Assembly: GCA_964036665.1 (NCBI GenBank)
Contig: OZ038530.1
Span: 1,240,001 to 1,304,000 of the forward strand
DNA length: 64,000 nt
Direction: 5' to 3'
Source: Gordius sp. MW1
Lineage: Eukaryota > Nematomorpha > Gordioida > Gordea > Gordiidae
Position numbers and translations under genes: made by a program. Positions within the stretch are counted from its first letter, which is position 1. Every line of letters begins with the position of its first letter. The notes under the pieces are model-generated. The model was not told where the DNA came from and searched no databases. It was given only the letters and a program-made list of their open reading frames with translations. Of this stretch, positions 50,459 to 60,568 are shown in pieces.

Positions 50459-51651
50459 GTCTGATGTCCTTTTGTTGTCCGTCCGTTCGTTGTCCGTTCG
50501 TTGTCCGTTCGTTGTCCGTCTGATGTCCTTTTGTTGTCCTTCCGTTGTCCGTTCGTTGTCCGTCTGATGTCCTTCCGTTGTCCGTCCGTTGTCCGCCCGT
50601 TGTCCTTCCGTTGTCCTTCCGTTGTCCGTCCGTTGTCCTTCCGTTGTCCGTCAGATGTCCTTTTGTTGTCTGTCCGTTGTCCGTTCGTTGTCCGTTCGTT
50701 GTCCTTCCGTTGTCCTTCCGTTGTCCGTCCGTTGTCCGTCCGTTGTCCTTCCGTTGTCCGTCTGATGTCCGTTCGTTGTCCTTCCGTTGTCCGTCCGTTG
50801 TCCGTCCGTTTTCCTTCCGTTGTCCGTCAGATGTCCTTTTGTTGTCTGTCCGTTGTCCGTTTGTTGTCCGTTCGTTGTCCGCCCGTTGTCCTTCCGTTGT
50901 CCTTCCGTTGTCCGTCCGTTGTCCGTCCGTTGTCCGTCCGTTGTCCTTCCGTTGTCCTTCCGTTGTCCTTCCGTTGTCCTTCCGTTGTCCTTCCGTTGTC
51001 CTTCCGTTGTCCGTCTGATGTCATTTTGTTGTCCGTCCGTTATCCGTCCGTTGTCCGTCCGTTGTCCGTTCGTTGTCCGTCCGTTGTCCGTCTGATGTCC
51101 TTTTGTTGTCTGTCCGTTGTCCGTTCGTTGTCCGTTCGTTGTCCGTTCGTTGTCCGTTCGTTGTCCGTTCGTTGTCCGTCTGATGTCCTTTTGTTGTCCT
51201 TCCGTTGTCCGTCCGTTGTCCGTCTGATGTCCGCCCGTTGTCCTTCCGTCGTCCGTCCGTTGTCCGCCCGTTGTCCTTCCGTTGTCCTTCCGTTGTCCGT
51301 CCGTTGTCCTTCCGTTGTCCGTCCGTTGTCCGTTCGTTGTCCGTTCGTTGTCCGCCCGTTGTCCTTCCGTTGTCCTTCCGTTGTCCGTCCGTTGTCCTTC
51401 CGTTGTCCGTCCGTTGTCCGTCTGATGTCCTTTTGTTGTCCGTCCGTTGTCCGTCTGATGTCCTTTTGTTGTCCTTCCGTTGTCCGTCCGTTGTCCGTCT
51501 GATGTCCTTCCGTTGTCCATCCGTTGTCCGTCCCTTGTCCATCTGATGTCCTTCCGTTGTCCGTCCGTTGTCCGTCTGATGTCCTTCCGTTGTCCGTCCG
51601 TTGTCCGTCCCTTGTCCGTCTGATGTCCTTCCGTTGTCCGTCCGTTGTCCA
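50459..51651 (-). repeat. 11-bp minisatellite array between hAT copy 3 and A block 6
   Basis: 1193 bp, GTCCGTT orientation. Near identical to 55130-56322 (offset 4671 bp), and the inverted homologue of 18309-19490. It begins with the short private deletion GTCCGTCCGTTCGTTG. Confidence 0.96.
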
Positions 51652-51733
51652 TCAGGAGGCTACAAGTTTGAATCCCGGAGAGTATTCTGTTCTTGTTAAT
51701 AACATTGATAATATGACTTTTTAGCCGTCCGCT

Positions 51734-52041
51734 GAAATTTTCACGAAGCCTATATGGTTGAACAAAAAAATTTAAAAAATTTTCAAGTCGAAAAATTTTT
51801 TTTTTTCGGAATTCACCTCTGATATCGAAAATTTTCATGAGGCCTATATGGTGTTACAAAAAAATTGAAAAAATTTTGAGGTCGAAAAAATATTTTCTGA
51901 TCAAAAAAATTTTTTTTACGGAATTCACTTCTGATATCAAAAATTTTCATGAGGCCTATATGGTTGAACAAAAAAATGGAAAAAAATTTGAGGTCGAAAA
52001 AAATATTTTTTGATAAAAAAAATTTAATAAATTGCATAGCA
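51734..52041 (-). repeat. AT-rich tandem repeat, three units (A block 6)
   Basis: 308 bp with three CCTATATGG-marked units carrying poly-A/T runs and CGGAATTCAC(C/T)TCTGATATC. Confidence 0.88.
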
Positions 52042-52188
52042 CGGAGGGACGACGGAGGGACGACGGAGGGACGACGGAGGGACGACGGACGGACGACGGA
52101 GGGACGACGGACGGACGACGGAGGGACGACGGACGGACGACGGAGAGACGACGGAGGGAGGACGGACGGACAACGGAGGGACGACGGA
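52042..52188 (+). repeat. Inner 11-mer array of A block 6 (opposite orientation)
   Basis: 147 bp of CGGAGGGACGA and CGGACGGACGA units, starting with four identical CGGAGGGACGA units before the two types alternate. Orientation is reverse to the flanking satellite. Confidence 0.91.
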
Positions 52189-52274
52189 CCGTCCGTTGTC
52201 CGTCAGGAGGCAACAAGTTTGAATCCGTGAGAGTATTCTGTTGATAATATGACTTTTTGGCCGTCCGCTGGCTA

Positions 52275-53701
52275 CGTCCGTTGTCCGTCCGTTGTCCGCC
52301 CGTTGTCCGTCTGTTGTCCGTCCGTTGTCCGTCCTTTGTCCGTTCGTTGTCCGTTCGTTGTCCTTCCGTTGTTCTTCCGTTGTCCTTCCGTTGTCCGTCC
52401 GTTGTCCGTCTGATGTCCTTCCGTTGTCCGTCCGTTGTCCGTCCGTTGTCCGCCCGTTGTCCTTCCGTTGTCCGTCCGTTGTCCTTCCGTTGTCCGTCCG
52501 TTGTCCTTCCGTTGTCCGTCCGTTGTCCTTCCGTTGTCCGTCCGTTGTCCGTCCGTTGTCCGTCTGATGTCCTTTTGTTGTCCTTCCGTTGTCCGTCCGT
52601 TGTCCGTCTGATGTCCTTCCGTTGTCCATCCGTTGTCCGTCCCTTGTCCGTCTGATGTCCTTCCGTTGTCCGTCCGTTGTCCGTCCCTTGTCCGTCTGAT
52701 GTCCTTCCGTTGTCCGTCCGTTGTCCGTCCGTTGTCCGCCCGTTGTCCTTCCGTTGTCCTTCCGTTGTCCGTCCGTTGTCCGTCTGATGTCCTTCCGTTG
52801 TCCGTCCGTTGTCCGTCCGTTGTCCGTCCGTTGTCCTTCCGTTGTCCTTCCGTTGTCCGTCCGTTGTCCTTCCGTTGTCCGTCCGTTGTCCGTCTGATGT
52901 CCTTTTGTTGTCCGTCCGTTGTCCGTCCGTTGTCCGTCCCTTGTCCGTCTGATGTCCTTTTGTTGTCCGTCCGTTGTCCGTTCGTTGTCCGTTCGTTGTC
53001 CGTTCGTTGTCCTTTCGTTGTCCGTTCGTTGTCCGTCTGATGTACTTTTGTTGTCCTTCCGTTGTCCGTCCGTTGTCCGTCTGATGTCCTTCCGTTGTCC
53101 GTCCGTTGTCCGCCCGTTGTATGTCCGTTGTCCGTCCGTTGTCCGTCCTTTGTCCGCCCGTTGTCCGTCCGTTGTCCGTCTGATGTCCTTTTGTTGTCCG
53201 CCCGTTGTCCGTATGTTGTCCGTTCGTTGTCCGTCCGTTGTCCGTCTGATGTCCTTTTGTTGTCCGCCCGTTGTCCTTCCGTAGTCCGCCCGTTGTCCGT
53301 CCGTTGTCCTTCCCTGTCCTTCCGTGATCCGTTCGTTGTCCGTTCGTTGTCCGTCCGTTGTCCGTCCGTTGTCCGCCCGTTGTCCGTTCGTTGTACGTCC
53401 GTTGACCGTGTGATGTCCTTTTGTTGTCTGTCCGTTGTCCGTTCGTTGTCCGTTCGTTGTCCGTTCGTTGTCCGTTCGTTGTCCGTTCGTTGTCCGTTCG
53501 TTGTCCGTTCGTTGTCCGTCTGATGTCCTTTTGTTGTCCTTCCGTTGTCCGTCCGTTGTCCGTCTGATGTCCTTCCGTTGTCCGTCCGTTGTCCGCCCGT
53601 TGTCCTTCCGTTGTCCGCACGTTGTCCGCCCGTTGTATGTCCGTTGTCCGTCCGTTGTCCGTCCGTTGTCCGTCCGTTGTCCGTCCGTTGTCCGCCCGTT
53701 G
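52275..53701 (-). repeat. 11-bp minisatellite array between A block 6 and hAT copy 4
   Basis: 1427 bp, inverted homologue of 26251-27675 with shared private changes (TTCCCTGTCCTTCCGTGATCC and GTTGACCGTGTGATG). A run of seven GTCCGTTCGTT units at about 53440-53520 has expanded relative to the left-arm version. Confidence 0.96.
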
Positions 53702-54139
53702 CAGGGTTTCTTTCAGGGGGGAGCCCGGGGGGGTAATACCTCCCCGTGGAGTTTCAAATACCCCCCCCCCGGAGAGTTTTGATTGAAGGAAGCATGAACA
53801 TGAACTGAGGTTCCACCATGAAGTCATAAATTATATTAATAATAGGCTTAGGCTAAAATTGAAATTCAATAAATTATTTTAATTTGTCAATAAAAAATAT
53901 AAAATTGGCGAAATTAAATTTTTTTACAGATCAGGTGGAAATTATTCATAGACATCATTTTTTAACATCTGTGAAGCGTAAATTTACAATCTTGAAAGTT
54001 ACAAATTATCTTTAATATATCAATAGGTAACTAAACATAAATAAATGCTTTTAGAATTATTAAATCACTATCTTACTTATAAACTTAAAAAGAATTATTA
54101 TAAATAATACATTCTATGTTTTTTTTGAATTGCAGATAG

Positions 54140-54376
54140 ATGTCTGGTAAATATAAAAGTACTCTTTTACACTACTTTAGTAAAAAGGAAAAGTCTAATA
54201 AAAAGGATGGTAAATATGATTTAATTTGGAATAATTTTAATTATGCAACAGGTGAAGATATGAATAATTGTTCTGTAGAAAAAACTCTGGTTTGTTCCAT
54301 TCAATGTTATAATGAAAAGGATGGTATTTATATTTATATTACTAACAAAATATTGGTCATTTTAAATGTATATTAA
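54140..54376 (+). pseudogene. hAT 5' exon-like ORF remnant (copy 4)
   Basis: The same 78-codon frame and flanking acceptor-like and donor-like signals as the other copies, with no change in the protein. Confidence 0.55.
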
Positions 54377-54767
54377 CTAATTATAATTTGCTTGCAAGCA
54401 TATAAAAAAGATCTTTTTTGTCTAATCAATTATGTATTATGAAAAGGTGAGGATAATTCTGTGGAGAAACTGGTTTATTCCATAGATTGTCAAAATAAAA
54501 AAGATGGTATTTACATTTATACACACAAAATAATGTTTATAACTAATGATAATTATCTGTCATGCATTTAAATTCTGATATAGATAAAATATCTTTTTTA
54601 TCTATTTGATTTTGAATTAGAAATAGGCGAGAAGATATGTTTGGGGAATACTATGGGTATTTGTGTTTATATAAAATAATAAATAAGGCATGAATATGTT
54701 TGTTTGTAATAGGTAAAGATGGGACTGAATTAAGAAAAACTCTTGTTTTATCCCTTACTTTAGTGCA

Positions 54768-54935
54768 ATGAACCGAATTATGGTTGCATTAAGAAACAGG
54801 CTAGGGGAGATATCTTTAGACCACTGTATGAGAATATCTATAGAAGGGGCTGACCTTCCTACTGAAGAATATCTAGATATGGCGATGAAGGAGTACGCCT
54901 TTAAAAAACAAAGAAGTATTCGGTTACTTTCTTAA
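54768..54935 (+). pseudogene. hAT transposase C-terminal fragment (copy 4)
   Basis: 55 codons, identical in protein to copy 3: MNRIMVALRNRLGE through KKQRSIRLLS, stop TAA. Upstream catalytic domain deleted. Confidence 0.82.
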
Positions 54936-55129
54936 AAGAACACTTGCCCGTTAAAATATTACATGTATTTATTTAATGATTATGCGTGTATGTATCAATT
55001 TATATATCACTTATATCACCAATAAAAATTAGTAAATATTATACAAAATGGTTTAGCAATTAAAAAAATTTTTACCCCCCCGGAAGTTGAAAATACCCCC
55101 CCGGAGCATTTTTTCTGAAAGAAACCCTG

Positions 55130-56322
55130 GTCTGATGTCCTTTTGTTGTCCGTCCGTTCGTTGTCCGTTCGTTGTCCGTTCGTTGTCCGTCTGATGTCCT
55201 TTTGTTGTCCTTCCGTTGTCCGTTCGTTGTCCGTCTGATGTCCTTCCGTTGTCCGTCCGTTGTCCGCCCGTTGTCCTTCCGTTGTCCTTCCGTTGTCCGT
55301 CCGTTGTCCTTCCGTTGTCCGTCAGATGTCCTTTTGTTGTCTGTCCGTTGTCCGTTCGTTGTCCGTTCGTTGTCCTTCCGTTGTCCTTCCGTTGTCCGTC
55401 CGTTGTCCGTCCGTTGTCCTTCCGTTGTCCGTCTGATGTCCGTTCGTTGTCCTTCCGTTGTCCGTCCGTTGTCCGTCCGTTTTCCTTCCGTTGTCCGTCA
55501 GATGTCCTTTTGTTGTCTGTCCGTTGTCCGTTTGTTGTCCGTTCGTTGTCCGCCCGTTGTCCTTCCGTTGTCCTTCCGTTGTCCGTCCGTTGTCCGTCCG
55601 TTGTCCGTCCGTTGTCCTTCCGTTGTCCTTCCGTTGTCCTTCCGTTGTCCTTCCGTTGTCCTTCCGTTGTCCTTCCGTTGTCCGTCTGATGTCATTTTGT
55701 TGTCCGTCCGTTGTCCGTCCGTTGTCCGTCCGTTGTCCGTTCGTTGTCCGTCCGTTGTCCGTCTGATGTCCTTTTGTTGTCTGTCCGTTGTCCGTTCGTT
55801 GTCCGTTCGTTGTCCGTTCGTTGTCCGTTCGTTGTCCGTTCGTTGTCCGTCTGATGTCCTTTTGTTGTCCTTCCGTTGTCCGTCCGTTGTCCGTCTGATG
55901 TCCGCCCGTTGTCCTTCCGTCGTCCGTCCGTTGTCCGCCCGTTGTCCTTCCGTTGTCCTTCCGTTGTCCGTCCGTTGTCCTTCCGTTGTCCGTCCGTTGT
56001 CCGTTCGTTGTCCGTTCGTTGTCCGCCCGTTGTCCTTCCGTTGTCCTTCCGTTGTCCGTCCGTTGTCCTTCCGTTGTCCGTCCGTTGTCCGTCTGATGTC
56101 CTTTTGTTGTCCGTCCGTTGTCCGTCTGATGTCCTTTTGTTGTCCTTCCGTTGTCCGTCCGTTGTCCGTCTGATGTCCTTCCGTTGTCCATCCGTTGTCC
56201 GTCCCTTGTCCATCTGATGTCCTTCCGTTGTCCGTCCGTTGTCCGTCTGATGTCCTTCCGTTGTCCGTCCGTTGTCCGTCCGTTGTCCGTCTGATGTCCT
56301 TCCGTTGTCCGTCCGTTGTCCA
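55130..56322 (-). repeat. 11-bp minisatellite array between hAT copy 4 and A block 7
   Basis: 1193 bp, matching 50459-51651 unit for unit at an offset of 4671 bp, with very few substitutions (for example GTTGTCCG where 51046 has GTTATCCG). Confidence 0.96.
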
Positions 56323-56404
56323 TCAGGAGGCTACAAGTTTGAATCCCGGAGAGTATTCTGTTCTTGTTAATAACATTGATAATATGACTTTTTAGCCGTC
56401 CGCT

Positions 56405-56712
56405 GAAATTTTCACGAAGCCTATATGGTTGAACAAAAAAATTTAAAAAATTTTCAAGTCGAAAAATTTTTTTTTTTCGGAATTCACCTCTGATATCGAA
56501 AATTTTCATGAGGCCTATATGGTGTTACAAAAAAATTGAAAAAATTTTGAGGTCGAAAAAATATTTTCTGATCAAAAAAATTTTTTTTACGGAATTCACT
56601 TCTGATATCAAAAATTTTCATGAGGCCTATATGGTTGAACAAAAAAATGGAAAAAAATTTGAGGTCGAAAAAAATATTTTTTGATAAAAAAAATTTAATA
56701 AATTGCATAGCA
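56405..56712 (-). repeat. AT-rich tandem repeat, three units (A block 7)
   Basis: 308 bp, essentially identical to 51734-52041. Confidence 0.88.
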
Positions 56713-56848
56713 CGGAGGGACGACGGACGGACGACGGAGGGACGACGGACGGACGACGGAGGGACGACGGACGGACGACGGAGGGACGACGGACGGACGA
56801 CGGAGAGACGACGGAGGGAGGACGGACGGACAACGGAGGGACGACGGA
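56713..56848 (+). repeat. Inner 11-mer array of A block 7 (opposite orientation)
   Basis: 136 bp of CGGACGGACGA and CGGAGGGACGA units, mostly alternating, one 11-mer shorter than in A block 6. Confidence 0.91.
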
Positions 56849-56934
56849 CCGTCCGTTGTCCGTCAGGAGGCAACAAGTTTGAATCCGTGAGAGTATTCTG
56901 TTGATAATATGACTTTTTGGCCGTCCGCTGGCTA

Positions 56935-59709
56935 CGTCCGTTGTCCGTCCGTTGTCCGCCCGTTGTCCGTCTGTTGTCCGTCCGTTGTCCGTCCTTTGTC
57001 CGTTCGTTGTCCGTTCGTTGTCCTTCCGTTGTTCTTCCGTTGTCCTTCCGTTGTCCGTCCGTTGTCCGTCTGATGTCCTTCCGTTGTCCGTCCGTTGTCC
57101 GTCCGTTGTCCGCCCGTTGTCCTTCCGTTGTCCGTCCGTTGTCCTTCCGTTGTCCGTCCGTTGTCCTTCCGTTGTCCGTCCGTTGTCCTTCCCTTGTCCG
57201 TCCGTTGTCCGTCCGTTGTCCGTCTGATGTCCTTTTGTTGTCCTTCCGTTGTCCGTCCGTTGTCCGTCTGATGTCCTTCCGTTGTCCATCCGTTGTCCGT
57301 CCCTTGTCCGTCTGATGTCCTTCCGTTGTCCGTCCGTTGTCCGTCCCTTGTCCGTCTGATGTCCTTCCGTTGTCCGTCCGTTGTCCGTCCGTTGTCCGCC
57401 CGTTGTCCTTCCGTTGTCCTTCCGTTGTCCGTCCGTTGTCCGTCTGATGTCCTTCCGTTGTCCGTCCGTTGTCCGTCCGTTGTCCGTCCGTTGTCCGTCC
57501 GTTGTCCTTCCGTTGTCCGTCCGTTGTCCTTCCGTTGTCCGTCCGTTGTCCGTCTGATGTCCTTTTGTTGTCCGTCCGTTGTCCGTCCGTTGTCCGTCCC
57601 TTGTCCGTCTGATGTCCTTTTGTTGTCCGTCCGTTGTCCGTTCGTTGTCCGTTCGTTGTCCGTTCGTTGTCCTTTCGTTGTCCGTTCGTTGTCCGTCTGA
57701 TGTACTTTTGTTGTCCTTCCGTTGTCCGTCCGTTGTCCGTCTGATGTCCTTCCGTTGTCCGTCCGTTGTCCGCCCGTTGTATGTCCGTTGTCCGTCCGTT
57801 GTCCGTCCTTTGTCCGCCCGTTGTCCGTCCGTTGTCCGTCTGATGTCCTTTTGTTGTCCGCCCGTTGTCCGTCCGTTGTCCGTCCGTTGTCCGTTCGTTG
57901 TCCGTCCGTTGTCCGTCTGATGTCCTTTTGTTGTCCGCCCGTTGTCCTTCCGTAGTCCGCCCGTTGTCCGTCCGTTGTCCTTCCGTTGTCCTTCCGTTGT
58001 CCGTTCGTTGTCCGTCCGTTGTCCTTCCGTTGTCCGTCAGATGTCCTTTTGTTGTCCTTCCGTTTCGTTGTCCGTCTGATGTCCTTCCGTTGTCCGTCCG
58101 TTGTCCGCCCGTTGTCCTTCCGTTGTCCTTCCGTTGTCCGTCCGTTGTCCGTCCGTTGTCCGCCCGTTGTCCTTCCGTTGTCCTTCCGTTGTCCGTCCGT
58201 TGTCCTTTCGTTGTCCGTCCGTTGTCCGTCCGTTGTCCGTTCGTTGTCCTTCCGTTGTCCTTCCGTTGTCCTTCCGTTGTCCGTCCGTTGTCCGTCTGAT
58301 GTCCTTCCGTTGTCCGTCCGTTGTCCGTCCGTTGTCCGCCCGTTGTCCTTCCGTTGTCCGTCCGTTGTCCGTCCGTTGTCCGTCTGATGTCCTTCCGTTG
58401 TCCGTCCGTTGTCCTTCCGTTGTCCGTCCGTTGTCCGTCCGTTGTCCGCCCGTTGTCCTTCCGTTGTCCTTCCGTTGTCCTTCCGTTGTCCGTCCGTTGT
58501 CCGTCCGTTGTCCGTCCGTTGTCCGTCCGTTGTCCGTCTGATGTCCTTTTGTTGTCCTTCCGTTGTCCGTCCGTTGTCCGTCTGATGTCCTTCCGTTGTC
58601 CATCCGTTGTCCGTCCCTTGTCCGTCTGATGTCCTTCCGTTGTCCGTCCGTTGTCCGTCCCTTGTCCGTCTGATGTCCTTCCGTTGTCCGTCCGTTGTCC
58701 GTCCGTTGTCCGCCCGTTGTCTATCCGTTGTCCTTCCGTTGTCCGTCCGTTGTCCGTCTGATGTCCTTCCGTTGTCCGTCCGTTGTCCGTCCGTTGTCCG
58801 TCCGTTGTCCGTCCGTTGTCCGTCCGTTGTCCTTCCGTTGTCCGTCCGTTGTCCTTCCGTTGTCCGTCCGTTGTCCTTCCGTTGTCCGTCCGTTGTCCGT
58901 CTGATGTCCTTTTGTTGTCCGTCCGTTGTCCGTCCGTTGTCCGTTCGTTGTCCGTCCCTTGTCCGTCTGATGTCCTTTTGTTGTCCGTCCGTTGTCCGTT
59001 CGTTGTCCGTTCGTTGTCCGTTCGTTGTCCTTTCGTTGTCCGTTCGTTGTCCGTCTGATGTACTTTTGTTGTCCTTCCGTTGTCCGTCCGTTGTCCGTCT
59101 GATGTCCTTCCGTTGTCCGTCCGTTGTCCGCCCGTTGTATGTCCGTTGTCCGTCCGTTGTCCGTCCTTTGTCCGCCCGTTGTCCGTCCGTTGTCCGTCTG
59201 ATGTCCTTTTGTTGTCCGCCCGTTGTCCGTCCGTTGTCCGTCCGTTGTCCGTTCGTTGTCCGTCCGTTGTCCGTCTGATGTCCTTTTGTTGTCCGCCCGT
59301 TGTCCTTCCGTAGTCCGCCCGTTGTCCGTCCGTTGTCCTTCCGTTGTCCTTCCGTTGTCCGTTCGTTGTCCGTTCGTTGTCCGTCCGTTGTCCGCCCGTT
59401 GTCCGTTCGTTGTACGTCCGTTGTCCGTGTGATGTCCTTTTGTTGTCTGTCCGTTGTCCGTTCGTTGTCCGTTCGTTGTCCGTTCGTTGTCCGTCTGATG
59501 TCCTTTTGTTGTCCTTCCGTTGTCCGTCCGTTGTCCGTCTGATGTCCTTCCGTTGTCCGTCCGTTGTCCGCCCGTTGTCCTTACGTTGTCCGCACGTTGT
59601 CCGCCCGTTGTATGTCCGTTGTCCGTCCGTTGTCCGTCCGTTGTCCGTCCGTTGTCCGTCCGTTGTCCGTCCGTTGTCCGTCCGTTGTCCGTCCGTTGTC
59701 CGCCCGTTG
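56935..59709 (-). repeat. 11-bp minisatellite array between A block 7 and hAT copy 5
   Basis: 2775 bp, GTCCGTT orientation, about 1.35 kb longer than the corresponding interval before copy 4. A unit damaged by deletion lies at about 58060 (CTTCCGTTTCGTTG). It ends with eight near-uniform GTCCGTCCGTT units and the TTGTATGTCC and GCACGTTGTCC hAT-flank variants. Confidence 0.96.
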
Positions 59710-60155
59710 CAGGGTTTCTTTCAGGGGGGAGCCCGGGTGGGGGTAATACCCCCCCGGGGAGTTTCAAATACCCCCCCCCCCCCCCCGGAGAGTTTTGATT
59801 GAAGGAAGCATGAACATGAACTGAGGTTCCACCATGAAGTCATAAATTATATTAATAATAGGCTTAGGCTAAAATTGAAATTCAATAAATTATTTTAATT
59901 TGTCAATAAAAAATATAAAATTGGCGAAATTAAATTTGTTTACAGATCAGGTGGAAATCATTCATAGACATCATTTTTTAACATCTGTGAACCGTAAATT
60001 TACAATCTTGAAAGTTACAAATTATCTTTAATATATCAATAGGTAACTAAACATAAATAAATGCTTTTAGAATTATTAAATCACTATCTTACTTATAAAC
60101 TTAAAAAGAATTATTATAAATAATACATTCTATGTTTTTTTTGAATTGCAGATAG

Positions 60156-60392
60156 ATGTCTGGTAAATATAAAAGTACTCTTTTACACTACTTTAGTAAA
60201 AAGGAAAAGTCTAATAAAAAGGATGGTAAATATGATTTAATTTGGAATAATTTTAATTATGCAACAGGTGAAGATATGAATAATTGTTCTGTAGAAAAAA
60301 CTCTGGTTTGTTCCATTCAATGTTATAATGAAAAGGATGGTATTTATATTTATATTACTAACAAAATATTGGTCATTTTAAATGTATATTAA
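60156..60392 (+). pseudogene. hAT 5' exon-like ORF remnant (copy 5)
   Basis: Identical 78-codon frame to the other copies. A second short frame from 60477 reads SIDCQNKKDGIYIY, which parallels SIQCYNEKDGIYIY inside this one. The resemblance comes from the DNA-level repeat units described for copy 3. Confidence 0.55.
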
Positions 60393-60568
60393 CTAATTAT
60401 AATTTGCTTGCAAGCATATAAAAAAGATCTTTTTTGTCTAATCAATTATGTATTATGAAAAGGTGAGGATAATTCTGTGGAGAAACTGGTTTATTCCATA
60501 GATTGTCAAAATAAAAAAGATGGTATTTACATTTATACACACAAAATAATGTTTATAACTAATGATAA

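Larger units (their letters stand above)
51652..52274 (-). repeat. A block 6 (reverse)
   Basis: 623 bp with the full A block plan in reverse: long direct repeat 51652-51733, three AT-rich units, inner array, short direct repeat ending GGCTA. Confidence 0.9.
53702..55129 (+). mobile_element. Non-autonomous hAT transposon, copy 4 (forward)
   Basis: 1428 bp with both terminal inverted repeats (53702-53716, 55115-55129). It differs from copy 3 by a handful of bases, including GTGGAGAAACTGG where copy 3 has GTGGGCGAAACTGG, GAAGCGTAAA versus GAACCGTAAA, and different C-tract lengths. Copies 3 and 4 with their flanks form a 4671-bp duplication. Confidence 0.9.
56323..56934 (-). repeat. A block 7 (reverse)
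   Basis: 612 bp: direct repeat 56323-56404, three AT-rich units, inner array, short direct repeat ending GGCTA. Differs from A block 6 mainly in inner array length. Confidence 0.9.
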
